The position numbers and the translations under genes are program-made. Shown one piece after another: positions 43,601 through 55,270 of a DNA stretch of 64,000 bases. The notes beneath the pieces were generated by a model. It saw nothing but the letters and a program-made list of their open reading frames with translations, made no database searches and was not told the DNA's origin. Numbering within the stretch: the stretch's first letter is position 1; every line of letters begins with the position of its first letter. Origin of the DNA: Durusdinium trenchii (lineage: Eukaryota > Sar > Dinophyceae > Suessiales > Symbiodiniaceae); assembly GCA_963970005.1 (NCBI GenBank), contig CAXAMN010018891.1, positions 305,109 to 369,108 of the forward strand, given 5' to 3'.

Positions 43601-45777
43601 AATGGCATAAGCACCTTTGTCGAAGCCCTCCGGCGCAATTTGGCGGACACACTCACGGACAGGGCCACCGATCGTCCACTCTCGGATATACCCATCAGAT
43701 CCGGAGGACCATATAAAGGATCGAACAACCGCAAGCTTTAAAACAGATCCTCCATGCGCCTTGTCCACCGTCTCGTTACAGTTGCCTGTCGCTGTGCACC
43801 ACAATCGGATGCTGCCATCATCAGAGCCTGACCATAGTGTAGGGCCAATGCGAATCAAACACCGTACACCGTTCTTGTGGCCGTACATCTGCAGGCCCTT
43901 GGAGATGGCTACCTTGAACTTCCCAATATCAACGATAAATGCATCCTTCAAATCCTTCAAATGTTCCGGTTTTGCCTCTTTGCTTCGCCACGTTTCAATC
44001 GTCCATTGTCGAATAGTAAAATCGTTACTTCCACTCCAAGCCCGCCTCCGGGGGATTGCACCCTTCTCGACCTCCGCTCCATCGAGAGCATCTCCAGAAG
44101 CCAGGCAAGTGACACCACCCGTGTGGCCACCAATCAATGACCCCTTAAATTCCTTCCGTTTGGTGTCAAAAAGCGAAATGCCCATCGCCTCCTGCTCCAT
44201 CCACATCAAGTGCGGCTCCATGTGCAGCATGCTCCAAACAAATCGGTTCGTGGGAATTTCACATCTCACTTTCGTGGCATCGTCGCGTTCTCTCACCGTG
44301 ACATTTCCGGCCCAGTCAACGGTCCAAACTTCCATTCCGATGCAAATCGCATTGCGTACAGCCAAGCCCATTTCAAGAGTTTGTACGCAAGACATTCCTT
44401 CCTCTTCCACTCGAGCCTTGGCTTTAGGGGCTGGCCTTGCAGTTTGTTCCTTTGGTTGGGAACTCACCGCAGGTGGTGAACTTCCAGGTCGTACCACGGG
44501 CTTCGGTTGAAGAGGAACTTCTTTTTTCGGCTTCGCCTTGGGCCTCTTCTCGGTCTTTTCTTTATCTTTCTTTTTGCCCTTTTTACCTTTTTTGCTTTTG
44601 GTTGGCTCAGGTTCTGGAACCTCTGTGACCGCATCCGCTGGGGCAGTTGTGACCGCGGCTTCTTGGTCAGTCTTGTCCGGCCTTGACTCCGGTTCTGCCG
44701 CATCTTCAGAAGGCTCGAGACGTAGGGTTCCTTCAAGAGCGGAAGCATCTACTGAAGCATCTGCTGGAGCATCTGCTGAAGGATCCGCTCGCTCCTCTTT
44801 CTCAGCTGAAGCCATTGGAGCTGCTGGAGCTGCTGAAGATGCTGAGACTGCTGGTGCACGGCCTGATGCTTTTCCCACTTTGTCAACATCTGATTCCACG
44901 TCGTCCGCTTCTTCATCTTCGTCAGCTTCGTCCTCTTCATCTTCATCTTCGTCTTCATCATCTTCCGCTTCGTCTTCCTCCTGTTCTTCTTGGCTCACGT
45001 CGTCAGCTTCTTCTTCAACATCCTCATCTCCAGAATTCTCATTTTCATCAAGATCAGCTTCCTCTGTTGGAGGTGGCTCAACTTCACCAGTTGAGACCTT
45101 CCGTGTCAAGGTCCCCTCTAGCTCACTAGCTACCCTCGTCAACGTTGCAGTCAGCTCCAGACTCATGGGATCCGTTTGAGTTGCCTCAGGCTTTTCAGGC
45201 TTTTTTTGATTTGCCCTCCGTCCAGCAAATATTCTTGCACGCGGCGGTGCTGGTGCCCGAGTTTCACGAGATTGAAGTTCTGCCTGCTTGTGCTTGAGTT
45301 CTTCCAAGCGTGAATTGTAGTCATCTCGCAATGTCGAAAAATAGCCGACCATTTGCTCAAGGACATGAGTGCGCATCCCTAAGTCATCCTGTGATGTTGC
45401 CTCAGGCTCTGCATCCCCAAAAGACTGCCGAATCTGACACTCCTGCTGGACCTGTGCAAGGGCTGCTGCAAGCTTCCTGGTTCCCAGAAGTCCCCGGATT
45501 TCGTTGATCTCTTGCTCGAATTCAGCTCGGTCAATCTGCTGATTACTATTGAGATCTATCCGGTTGAATGCATCATCTGGATCTGCAGTGTAGTCCTCTG
45601 ACAGCTGGGCCAAGTGCTTTGCTGTTCTCCTGAACTCCTGCAGCCCAATTGTCTCTTGACCGTTTGCCAAGATTTCAAACACCTGACTCGTGAGCTCAGC
45701 GACATTGGTGGCGTCTAGAGAACCACTGCCAGCGAGGCTTCTTGGAGTTGGCTGTACGGACATGATCCGGCAAAAGT
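37700..45777 (-). CDS. EF-hand / WD40 protein with a multi-exon repeated coiled-coil tail
   Basis: The first exon, 45777-43268, codes 832 residues from the ATG at 45763. Around residue 65 is one EF-hand loop (DLNSNQQIDRAE, all Ca ligands present). A 130-residue acidic stretch and a Lys-rich stretch (SKKGKKGKKKDKEK) follow. From about 480 to 790 come WD40-type repeats with IRQWTI, IRLWCT and IREWTI cores and an LWSGSDDGS turn. The tail exons (minus strand) are 43136-43086, 43017-42973, 42913-42842, 42727-42688, 42552-42530, 42279-42235, 42042-42022, 41887-41843, 41598-41548, 41480-41436, 41267-41217, 40887-40840 and 40576-40540. Probable further ones start near 39879, 39749, 39580, 39210 and 37865 (GNADGELAELRRQLEEK). 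Junction phases agree through 40840. A scaffold or Ca-responsive role is inference; the end of the gene is not found. Confidence 0.88.
39918..39995. repeat. CTACTAGTAACAAG dispersed repeat, intronic
   Basis: About four degenerate units inside the tail of the WD40 gene; same word family as at 33.2 and 42.4 kb. Confidence 0.7.
42390..42500. repeat. ACTAGTAGC / ACTAGTAAC dispersed repeat, intronic
   Basis: About six degenerate units between two tail exons of the WD40 gene (42.53 and 42.28 kb). Confidence 0.7.
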
Positions 45778-45779
45778 CT
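45778..45779 (-). promoter_or_regulatory. Candidate spliced-leader acceptor of the WD40 gene
   Basis: On the minus strand a pyrimidine tract GTTTCTCCTTTAG ends 14 nt before the ATG. Together with the 2.5-kb first exon it suggests trans-splicing of the 22-nt dinoflagellate leader here. Confidence 0.6.
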
Positions 45780-46690
45780 AAAGGAGAAACACATCAAAAC
45801 GCTTGCAGGGCTATAAGATACCTGTATTCCACTATGGAGTGTCCTTGTGCGGCGTGCATATGCCGCATGTATCATCTTTTGTGTTTGCGGAATCTGTTTC
45901 AGTGGGTCTCAGTCTGTGCTGCAAGGCACTGTACTGTGTTTGCTGTTGATTCTGTCAGGAAGGCTGTTGAACCCAAGTGTCGAACAATTCTGCACGTTTT
46001 GCCTTGTGCACGTGCAATGCATCTACATTGTACGGCACTAGATTCTCTGTGGATAAACACTGTTTTGCAACTCAAGAGCAACAGGTTCGATATACACATG
46101 TTCGACGGACTGATTCTCTGGTTCATTGGCATGGCATCAACGAAACTGTGAATCTATACTTGGCCAAGAATCAGAAGCCTCAGAATGCTGCATTTGCAGC
46201 CAAATTCATTTACAAGCCCAGCGAGCGTTTTCACGCAAGGCTTTTGAAGCAGCTGGCAAGAACTCTGGCCTTTTTCGCCACGGTTCATACCAACCCCAAC
46301 AAGCGGATGCCGTTCAAATAGAATAACTTCTTCTCTTGCTTGGTTTTACAATGGAGCATTTGACTCCGCTTTCGACGACAAACACGCGGCACAGGCGCCA
46401 CTGGATGAACTGCCCTTTGCACTCATGCCGGATCAGAAGAGCTGGGCCTTAGTTGTCAATCCAGTCAATACCAACTGCCCGGCCACACCATGCATGGGCA
46501 GTTTGGCCGGGCTCAGGTTGCGGCGCCGGTGGCGCAGCTGCTTTCCAGCTGCGCTTGGTGGTCAACTTCTTTCTGCCTGGGTTGTTGACCTCAGGCAATA
46601 TAGAAAACGAGAATTCTATGAAGCAAAGAGGACGAATAGCGTAACAGTAGCAGAAGTAACTTGAAGTAACTGAAGTAACTGATCAATCAG
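45780..46690. other. Spacer between the phosphodiesterase and the WD40 gene
   Basis: About 0.9 kb. A 153-codon plus frame (45690-46151) overlaps the start of the WD40 gene and has no motif; I do not call it. If both flanking genes end where I place them, the intergenic distance is under 1 kb. Confidence 0.5.
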
Positions 46691-49463
46691 TCACTTGACA
46701 GCCTCTTCCAGGACAGCAGCGGCAGCTGCTCGATTTTGATCAAGAAATTGCCTCATCCTTGGGTGCAGCAGCCATCGATTCAGCTAAAGGAGCGGGAAAA
46801 AACAAACTCAAATTGGGAAACCTCTAGGTTTCACGCTCGTCCAATTCTGGCCAGATTCTGAAAACTGAACCTTACAAATTACAAAGGCAAGCTTGCTGAA
46901 TGGATTCTGCTCATGAGGCCACGGTGAACAAAACTTCAACAGGGGCTTCGACTGGTGAAAGGGATGATGACAAAGTCAATGAAACCCAACAAGGACCTCG
47001 GTCAGCCATAGAGGGCCATAAGCGGGAGCTGCGTTCAAGATACTCAAACGCCACACCGAACATGGCAAAGTCAACCTCAACAGCTGGGCTCTGAGCTTTG
47101 CAGCCGCAGCCGGGTCTCTGAGCCCAGACATGAAGGAGGTGACCTAAAGAAAACTTCAAGGTCAAGAGGCCTTTCTTTTTTAGCCCGCTTACTAGTAGCG
47201 ATGTACTTGTTACTAGTAGTAATCACTTCTTCAAGGTCAAACAAAGCTTTTCTTGCTCTGTGATCCAATGCGATCAATTGAGCTCCAAAAGGAACGCAAC
47301 ATCAAAGAACCAAGTGAACCAAGTTGGAGCCTTGGACCAACAAGGCCATCATTGGCACATCGGTTGAGTGTCATGCGGGCAATCCAAGTTCTGCTTCCTT
47401 CTCGGCCTGGCTGAAAGCTCCGAACCAATTCTTGGCAAGATGGCTTTGGACCGCTCAAGGCTCTGTGATGCATCTGCTTGCGCACATCACAACTCTTCCA
47501 GCCTGCAATGTGAACTCCTCGTTCAAGCAGGCACACCACCTGGCTACGCACGTAAAGGGGTCTCATCTCCATCTCACCCCCTTACGTGACAATTTCCAAG
47601 CACAGCATGAAATGAAAAATAACTGAGGATCAGCCCGCCATTTGCACACAAAAGAAACGCACACTATCACTAAGCCGCAGACTTTTGAGATGGTGCAGGG
47701 GGCATAAATGGATTGCTGATATCTGCCTTGGACTGCAGCACTTGCACCACCGCATCGATCCAATAGGACGGAATGTTTTGGGTCCCTGCAGCATGAAGGA
47801 CCACCTCAACCAGGAACTGGCTTTGCGATTCAGAAGGTTCGCCCCTCAGTTCGCTTCTGGCCGAGGTGCGTGGAGCCAAGACAAAGGGGTCACAGTATTC
47901 CAAGCCCAAAGAAAGCTCTCACTCTGAACAGCAAAGTTCTTCCTTCCAAGAATACTGAGAAGTCTTTGCAAACAGCTTCAGCATGCCAGCAGCAGTGGTG
48001 GAAAAAAGGCTCAAGAGTCTTGGCGAGGTCCAGACACTTCGAACTCCTTCAATATGGTTACCTTGGAACGGCAATCACGGTTTCAGGTTTCAGGAACATG
48101 AGGCTACCTCGAAGCTCAGGATCTCGCATGCTGACCGTGGTGTTTCATGTCAGTGGCAAGGATGCCTCTCACGGTAACGTAAGTTGCACGGCTTCTTCAA
48201 AATGCGTTTGCAATCTCCACCTGCAATCATTCTTTTGCGAATGAGGTTGTAGTTCGCCTGATCCAGGTCCTCGGTTCAGATGAATGGGTACTCGGCCGAG
48301 CCGACTTGTTTGGGAGAAGCAACCGAAGTGATGGAAACCTCTTGGGTCCACAGTAACCTTTTTCGGATGCCTATAAATTGGTTTCAAACGTGCTTGGAAA
48401 AAGAAAATGCATTGGTCGCCAAAGCCCAGTCGGTGTCGTCGGTCTTGGCTCCAAACCTGGAAAAAGTTGCATTCGTCCTTGCTGAGGGCGATTTCAAAAG
48501 TCCTCCGCTCAGAATTCTGAGCAAAAATGCGAGTCCACATACCACATAAACAAACTGCCAGTTTCTAGACGACCGCTTTCAAAGTCCGGCAGAATTTTGA
48601 GAAACGAGTTCTGCCAAACCGAATCTTTGCGGCAATCGCTGCTCACGGCTAAGGAGGGCCGTGGTACCTTTTGGTGCAATTCATAAGCCACTACGTTATC
48701 CACATACCAACTCCTGTATCTGATGCTCCCTTAGATCTTACCCCATGAAAGCGCAAACCAAGCTTGATAGCCTGGATGAAACACAAAGTCTCGGATCAGT
48801 CAGCCTTGCACAGTGGTGATTCTCCAGGGGCGAAGAGTCATTGTAGCGAAGCCTTTCAAACAAGACACAAAACCACCACAACTACTACAAACATCAGCTC
48901 CAAGTGAAGCAATTCATTTGCAGCTGTAGCTTGGCACTGAAGAAAATGTCATAGCTCAGGAGCAAACGCAAGCTCACTACGGGTCATTATCTCGAAAGCA
49001 TTATTGTACCTGGTGCTTTTGTGCCACACGTCCGGTACATGGCACATGAGCTTAATCATTTTGCAGCGGGTGCCATCCACACAGGGTTCTGGTTGGCTCA
49101 AGCCCAACGTTTGCTCAACATACTGTCTCAAGCTTAGGGTGCCCTCGATGATCAACATCATGACAAAGAGCTGCCATCTCAGCCAAAGCTCTGCTGCTCG
49201 AGCTCTGCTTGTTTGCAATCGTTTCCAAAAATGTTTGCATGAAGGCTTCTGTGCTTCCAGGGATGTGACAATCATAGCAAACATCTCCGCGTGGCCCAAG
49301 TGCTCCCATAAGCGTGAAACCTGCAACAGGCTTTGCGTGCTAGGGCATGCATCCTCCATGGATCACATGGCGTTCACCCACTTCCAGCAACCGAATTGCT
49401 TGCACCTGGATCATCTTGAAGGTATAGTGAAGCGTAGACATACCATGGTGGAAGTTATGGAAC
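46691..49463 (-). CDS. Cyclic-nucleotide phosphodiesterase, catalytic region (PDEase I family)
   Basis: Hydrolyses cAMP and/or cGMP. Resolved minus-strand exons: 49463-49406 (FHNFHHGMSTLHYTFKMIQ, the HN..H metal motif), 49320-about 49255 (EHLGHAEMFAMIVTS), 49177-49143 (ALCHDVDHRG, the HD..H motif), 49009-48968 (YNNAFEIMTRSEL), 48852-48805 (LRYNDSSPLENHHCA), 48502-48457 (TFEIALSKDECNFFQ), 48165-48136 (ILATDMKHH), 47844-47790 (QFLVEVVLHA), 47726-47676 (ADISNPFMPPAP, with the conserved Asp), about 47.42 kb (NWFGAFSQAEKEAELGLP) and the last exon 46783-46691 (LNRWLLHPRMRQFLDQNR to stop). Phases agree across the joins I could follow from 49177 to 48457. Segments between 48457 and 48165, and between 47676 and 46783, are incompletely resolved. 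Nucleotide specificity cannot be read from this. Confidence 0.9.
47185..47225. repeat. ACTAGTAGCGATGTACTTG dispersed repeat
   Basis: Two units of the ACTAGT word family, inside the phosphodiesterase gene. Confidence 0.6.
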
Positions 49464-52400
49464 CTGACCCGTCTGACTGTCTCCCGACTCGGTGGCCTTT
49501 ACTGCCTCTATTCAGCTTGTTTTGCCAATCAGGCAGGAAGTCGACGACCCTCAGCCTGAAACACTGATGAAAGTTATATAAGCATCAGGCGGAATTGCCC
49601 TGTAGCTGGCCTTGACGGCCTGAGGAATCTACACTTTATCGCAAAGCTGCAGTAGACACTGGATTAGAAAGCCTTACGGCCTTGCCTGAAAATAATGAAG
49701 AAGAACACCTTAGACTGTCACAGGCATCCTTGCAAAAAAAACGACTTGCACATACCTTGAGCACTCCACCTGGTGCAATCGTGACATTGTCAAAAACATG
49801 AAGCCTCGAGTTGCAGAAGCTGAACTGGTGCCAAGAGGGGTTGCTTTGTGGTAAGGTTCACCAAGTCTAAGGAAAGTTCTGGTGAAGTGAATTGATCAGC
49901 AGGGTAATCTCATCTTGAGGAGTAAAGGCCTCATGTGCAGGTCAGACATGTTCGGTTTAACTGTGAAGTAAAGGATTTTTGCAGGCAAAGGCACCCAGTA
50001 GTCAATGTCCCATGCAGTGACATCTGCATAGGGAGCAGGGGTTAGATTCCTGCCAACGCATCAAAAGCGTCCCCACATTGACTAAGGACCTATACATATA
50101 TATATATATATATACTGCAAATCTCCTGACGCTCTCTGCATCTGCATCAGACAGCACCTCATTCTTTAATAGAATAGAAGCTTTGTGGCAGGGTTTGGCA
50201 AGGTCCACCCTTTGTGCAAGTGTCTGTTCGACAAAACTCGATACCAAGCCGGCCAAGCGGCAAGTTGAAGGCCCTTCGACCCGTGAAAGTTCAAAGCCTA
50301 AGGCCACAGGCTGAGATGCAGTGGCAGAGAGGACGCTCATGTGGGCAAAGAGGACGCTCATTGTGCAAGATCGACTCCAACACTGTCAAACAAACGGTCT
50401 CACTCCTCACCAAACTCACCAAAACGCTGTTATGGTCTACGACGGGAACCGGAGCCACTAGAGGTCTTTTTGCGACGCACGAACCAAGGATGGAGTGCCT
50501 CAACCAATTCTCTGAGTCTTTGACGGATGCGACGTGCCCAACAAAGCGATGTACAGTAGCAGTTTCTCGTACTGGTCCCACTTTTGCCTGGCGAAACACA
50601 CAGCTCCTGGTGTCCAACATAGAGGTCTAAAACCCAAGCAAACGAAGGAACTATGGAGAACAAGGGACAGAACAACTTTGTCTTAGGTTGGAGGCCATCA
50701 CTCTTAGGTGGATGGAAGCCATCGCTCTTAGGTTGAAGGCCATTAAGTGAGAGAAATTGTCTGTGAACTGAGGTGTCTTGCAGCACTTCTGTGATTGTGC
50801 CTTGGCACCTCCGGCGCGGGAGACCGCCTGGCCCCCGAGTCCAAGTATTCATTTTAGCTCCAAGAGAGCGGATTTCCCCTAAGTTACACAGTGAACTGCT
50901 GCTTCGCTTGCACCTCGGCCGTAAAATACTCTGAGATCATCTCCTGATCGTCCTCGTGCTATGAATGCGAGAACGCGGTTCATCCATCGTATGTCATCCG
51001 GAATGTTTCTTAAAAGAAGAGAGTAACAAACTGCTCATAATATCTCATAATAATGATAATGCAAATAATACAGTGAATCAATTACTCCAGTTCCAAGCTC
51101 TCCTGCTTCATGGTTGAGGAGTCACCTGTGTCACGCTCCAGGAGAGCCTTGCAAAATCAAAGCGCCAAACAAATGGAGACGGTCAAAATGATTGGGGGAA
51201 TACTTGGAGGTGGAAAAGCTGGCCTTTGTCCACATCAAATCGAGCGAGAGTCGCTCCACATGGCTTCCAGCCTCAAAAAAGCTCTTGGCTTCACAAAACT
51301 TCAAGACCATATCTTTTAAACCTCAAGGCCCACGGTGTCTTCCACCTCGCTGTGTCACAATGTCTCGGAGTCCTTTTCCTTTTCCAAGCTTCCTGCTGCA
51401 CTCGCCAGCCACTCCATGAATTCGGAATCCTGCGTGGTAAATTCCAGCTTGCCACTGCCCTCAGCACATTGTAGCGAGTCTTTCCACTTACGTAAAGGAA
51501 GTGCAAGTCTCAATCTTGGAGGCCATCGCTCTTAGGGGGAGGCCATCGGTATTAGGTTGGAGGCCATCGCTAGTAGGTTGGAGGCCATCACTATTAGGGG
51601 GAGGCCATTCCTATCAAGAGAAGCGCAAGTCACAAGTCTAAAGATTACAGACTATAGATTTAAAAAAGTCTGTGTCTTAATCTACGAACTTGATGCTAGA
51701 ATGCTAGGCCCTGCTAGGCTTGCTGCCCAGAAGGACAGCGCGTGCCTCACCTCGTCCTAGCACGATTGCCACTTGCCAATTAAAAGCTACAACTTCACTA
51801 CCATCTTCAGCGCCTGAGCTCCATCATCACTGCTCATGGTGAAGCTCTTGTCACTAACCACAATGAGTCCCAGTGGCTTGCCATCCTTCAACAGGCCACA
51901 AAACACATCACCCACTCTCCAATTCTGACTTTGTGCAGCCAATCCCTTTCTCCTTCCCAGCGCTCTTGATGGGAGCTATCAAAATACCCCGAGCATCTTC
52001 CATGCCCTTGGCATGAAGTGTAAAACAGACAATCCAACAAATGCAAGGAAATGATGCATGTTCATTCCCCATTATTACAGATATTCCAGGATATTCCTGT
52101 TGAGAACGCAGCAAATGGCACGGTGTCCACATAGGGGCACGTCTTCAAGTCCTAAGAGCTGACTTCGACTGGATCATCTGACAGGGGGCGATTCTCTGAT
52201 TCTTGGGATCTGGCATTGTAGACGAGCACTCCTGGCTGATCTTTGGTATTCTCCTGGCTCTTTGGCAAATAAGAAATAAATCAAACATGGCGGTGAATGG
52301 CTGCCACAAGTGTCAGTCATTTGAACATTGCTCAGCTCCTTCAAAAAGCTGGCAATCCGGCCCGGAAGCCTTGGTTCTGCTTTCATACAGAAGAGTACAA

Positions 52401-52860
52401 AATACGAGCGATTGTCTCATGTTTCTTGTGTAGGCAACTGACCCAATTCCAAAGGCCAAGCGATAAGATGCTGGTACAGAGACCGTCGGATAGGACCACA
52501 CCTCTCCCACAGCATGAAAACAGCGTATTGGGATGCCATCAATTGATGGCATGGCGACCCGAGCATCGGAAACCCAGCATGACCTTGTCTCTAAAATCTC
52601 AAATCGCTACTAGGCTGGAGGCCATCGCACAACGGCCCTTCCACCTCTGTGGCATCGTTGTCGAAGAAATACACAATGCACTTCTTCGCATGGGTCACCA
52701 CCTGAATGACATGAAGACAAATAGGGCCTTCAGGCCTTACACAAGTCTCACAGCTCAGTACTCTGTTTGAACTTGTGAATAAGCCTATGCAGCCTTTTTG
52801 GTTTATGGCAACACCGTGGAACCGGGCCTGCACGGCCTTTTCGATGCTGCTCACCAAATC
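49464..52860 (-). CDS. Probable N-terminal exons of the phosphodiesterase, with GAF-like segments
   Basis: Coding-like minus-strand stretches in order: 52850-52630 (AKKCIVYFFDNDATEVEG), about 52550-52450 (IPIRCFHAVGEVWSYP), about 52040-51915, about 51910-51795 (LLKDGKPLGLIVVSDKSF then TMSSDDGAQALKM), about 51475-51360 (KLEFTTQDSEFMEWLAS), about 51320-51240, and 50270-50120 (FVEQTLAQRVDLAKPCHKA). The G+P.GLI+V.DK..F...D..AL pattern resembles the C-terminal half of a GAF domain, the usual regulatory module before PDE catalytic domains. Same strand and spacing suggest one gene with the catalytic exons, but the joins are not proven. Confidence 0.45.
50690..50750. repeat. Dispersed 21-bp minisatellite, inverted orientation
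   Basis: About three units reading TTAGGTTGGAGGCCATC on the plus strand, the reverse complement of the 37.27-kb unit. Confidence 0.75.
51515..51610. repeat. Dispersed 21-bp minisatellite, inverted orientation
   Basis: Four to five degenerate units (GGAGGCCATCGCTCTTAGG and variants). Confidence 0.8.
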
Positions 52861-52977
52861 GAGCGTGTTGGCAGTCGTGCTGAGCTCTGAGACGAGGGAC
52901 TGGCCACGAGTTTCATTGAAAGGAAAAAAATAATATGATGTATATAGTATGTGTTGTCTGCTTTTGTCCTATTTTTT

Positions 52978-53032
52978 GTGGGAGGGGTGAGAGGTGGGAG
53001 GGGTGAGAGGGGTGAGAGGGAGCCGAAACAGC
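52978..53032. repeat. G-rich tract with potential quadruplex
   Basis: Runs of GGGAGGGG and GGTGAGAGGG on the plus strand give many closely spaced G3-G4 runs. A similar tract is at 54597-54640, just outside the other side of the bracketed satellite. Confidence 0.7.
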
Positions 53033-53100
53033 TTTTGGAAGGGCTCTGTTGCAACCAAATGACATGGGTCAGAGTATCAATTATATTATACCAGCATAGA

Positions 53101-53596
53101 CCCCAAACAGTTTCAAAACGATTCGTTTAGACCAATATTAGTAAAACATAGATTTCTTGGTACGCCCTACTTTCACCCCAAAAGCAAACTGCTTCATCAA
53201 TGGATTTTTGTCGGCATTGACACCGCTATTTGTTCGGCCACACTTCTCTCCAGTAAGCCTGGCCAGCCACAGAGTTCAGGGGCGCGGCCAAGACAAGGAC
53301 AAGAGGAGGACAAGGCCCAGCTACAGAGCCCAGCACAGAGGACAAGAGGAGGACAAGAGCCCAGTAAGCCGTCCATAGCACACGAGCGCGCGCGCTCGCC
53401 CTGCTTTTTCTATCTCTCTCTCTCTCTCTATCTATCTTTCTTTCTTTCTTTCTTGCTTTCTTGCTTTCTTGCTTTCTTGCTTGCTTGCTTGCTTGCTTGC
53501 TTTCTTGCTTTCTTGCTTTCTTGCTTTCTTGCTTGCTTGCTTGCTTGCTTGCTTTCTTTCTTTCTTTCTTTCTTTTTCTTTCTTTGTTTCTTTCTT

Positions 53597-53653
<57 letters not shown>

Positions 53654-54335
53654 CTCTCTGCAGAGCGCGCCCTGAGCGCGCCTTTCTGGAGCGCATTTCA
53701 GAGCGCGCCAGAGAGAGCGCCGTCCAAAGCACACGAGCGCGCGCGCGCGCGCGCCCTGCTGTCTTTCTTTCTTTCTTCCTTTCTTCTCCTTTCCTTTCCT
53801 TTCCTTTCCTTTCCTTTCCTTTNNNNNNNNNNTTTCCTTTCCTTTCCTTTCCTTTCCTTTCCTTTCCTTTCCTTTCCTTCCTTCCTTCCTTTCTTTCTTT
53901 TCTTTCTCAGAGTTGACAGAGTTCAGGAGGACAAGGCCTGGACACAGAGCCCAGCCACAGAGCCCAGCCACAGAGTTGACAGAGTTTAGGGAGGACAAGA
54001 GGAGGACAAGGCCTGGACACAGAGCCCAGCCACACAGCCCAGCCACAGACGGCCAAGAGGAGGACAAGAGGAGGACAAGGACACAGAGAACAGCCGCAAA
54101 GCCGAGTTGACAGAGTTCCTTGGCGCGGCCAAGAGGAGGACAAGGCCCAGCCACAAAGCCCAGCCACAGAGTTGACAGAGTTCAGGGGCGCGGCCAAGAG
54201 GAGGACAAGAGGAGGACAAGGCCCAGCCACAGAGCCCAGCCACAGGGCCCAGCCACAGAGATCAGGGGCGGGGCCAGTGAGTGTGGCCAGCTCTTTTCTT
54301 TCTAAGATAGAACCCCAACAGTAAACTGTTTGGGG
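53101..54335. repeat. Satellite block bracketed by CCCCAAACAGTT inverted motif, second locus
   Basis: Left bracket CCCCAAACAGTT at 53101-53112, right bracket AACTGTTTGGGG at 54324-54335, the same pair as at 18468 and 20050. The contents differ: TTTC and CTTG tetranucleotide runs (about 53436-53590), CT runs, TTTCC runs, and a minisatellite of AGAGGAGGACAAGG plus CCCAGCCACAGAGCCCAGCC plus GAGTTGACAGAGTTC units. A 10-N gap lies inside. Confidence 0.85.
53823..53832. other. Assembly gap (10 N)
   Basis: Ten Ns sit within a TTTCC pentanucleotide run. The true length is unknown and the run is probably longer than shown. Confidence 0.98.
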
Positions 54336-55270
54336 AAAAAGGAGCAGACAGAGGTTCAAGGTCTTTAGTTAACAATGTCGTGGGTAAGTTAGGCTTCAAA
54401 CCCCAACTGACAACAGCATCTCATTGTTGACCTGACTTGAGGGGCAGTTGTTTCACTCACACTCAATGTGGTGTCGAGCACCCTGCACTCAGCTCTGGTC
54501 TACAAAAAGGGGCCGCAGGGAGACAGAAAAGGAGGAAGAAACAAAAAAACAAACGAAAGGACGAAAAGTAACACTCAAAGCCAGAGTGTTAAGGAAGGGG
54601 GTGGGAGGGGTGGGAGGGATGGGAGGGGTGGATAGACCGCTCAAGGCAGGGGAGGTAGTAATAGGAGGAAGCTAGTTGTAAAATAAGCAAGCTGCTAAGT
54701 GCTTGGAAGCTACTGCTCCAGGGTCAAAACGCTTTTGATTTTCAGAGCCATTAAGCCTATTAAGCTGTTCCACATTGGTCATCTGGTCGACCATGCGTGC
54801 CCGAAAGCAGAGGTGCACGCATGCAAGTCACCATGCATGCCTGCATTTGCTCAGCCGAATGCTTCCGGAGAATCAGCTCATGGAGCTGTGAGCGAGCCTG
54901 GCCAAGTGGAGCTATCCCTTCAACTCACAGGGGTGGCTCACAGCCTGTAGTGCAGCTCTCAGTGAGGACTTCGAAAGCCTGGGACAGCAACAGGATCAAA
55001 AAGGGCAATTTGTCAAGCACTTATAATAATAGCTTTCTATCATGTTCAATCATGTTCCTAACCACCTATGGGCAAGAACGGCGATAAGCAGAATTCCATA
55101 GCCTCTCAAAAGCAGGCGGATAGGGCGGCTAATTCACCGCCAACTCTCTTAACTGTGCAGCTTCGAGACCACTCAGCAGCTGCCAGGTCAAAGTGATCTA
55201 ACCTGAACACTCACCGACCAAGTTTGGGTAGCACACTGATGCAAGCCTTTCTCTGCTGTTCCTTGTAGCA
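54336..55270. other. Spacer with G-rich tract
   Basis: Apart from GGGTGGGAGGGGTGGGAGGG-type sequence at 54597-54640, nothing recognisable. Confidence 0.45.

Noticed and set aside
44538..45179. 213-codon plus-strand frame rich in Ser and Ala
   Set aside because: Antisense of the acidic Glu/Asp tract of the WD40 gene.
53226..54359. Long frames on both strands (up to 240 codons) with Ser/Leu/Phe or Arg/Glu/Lys repeats
   Set aside because: Microsatellite and minisatellite DNA, and one frame runs through the N gap.
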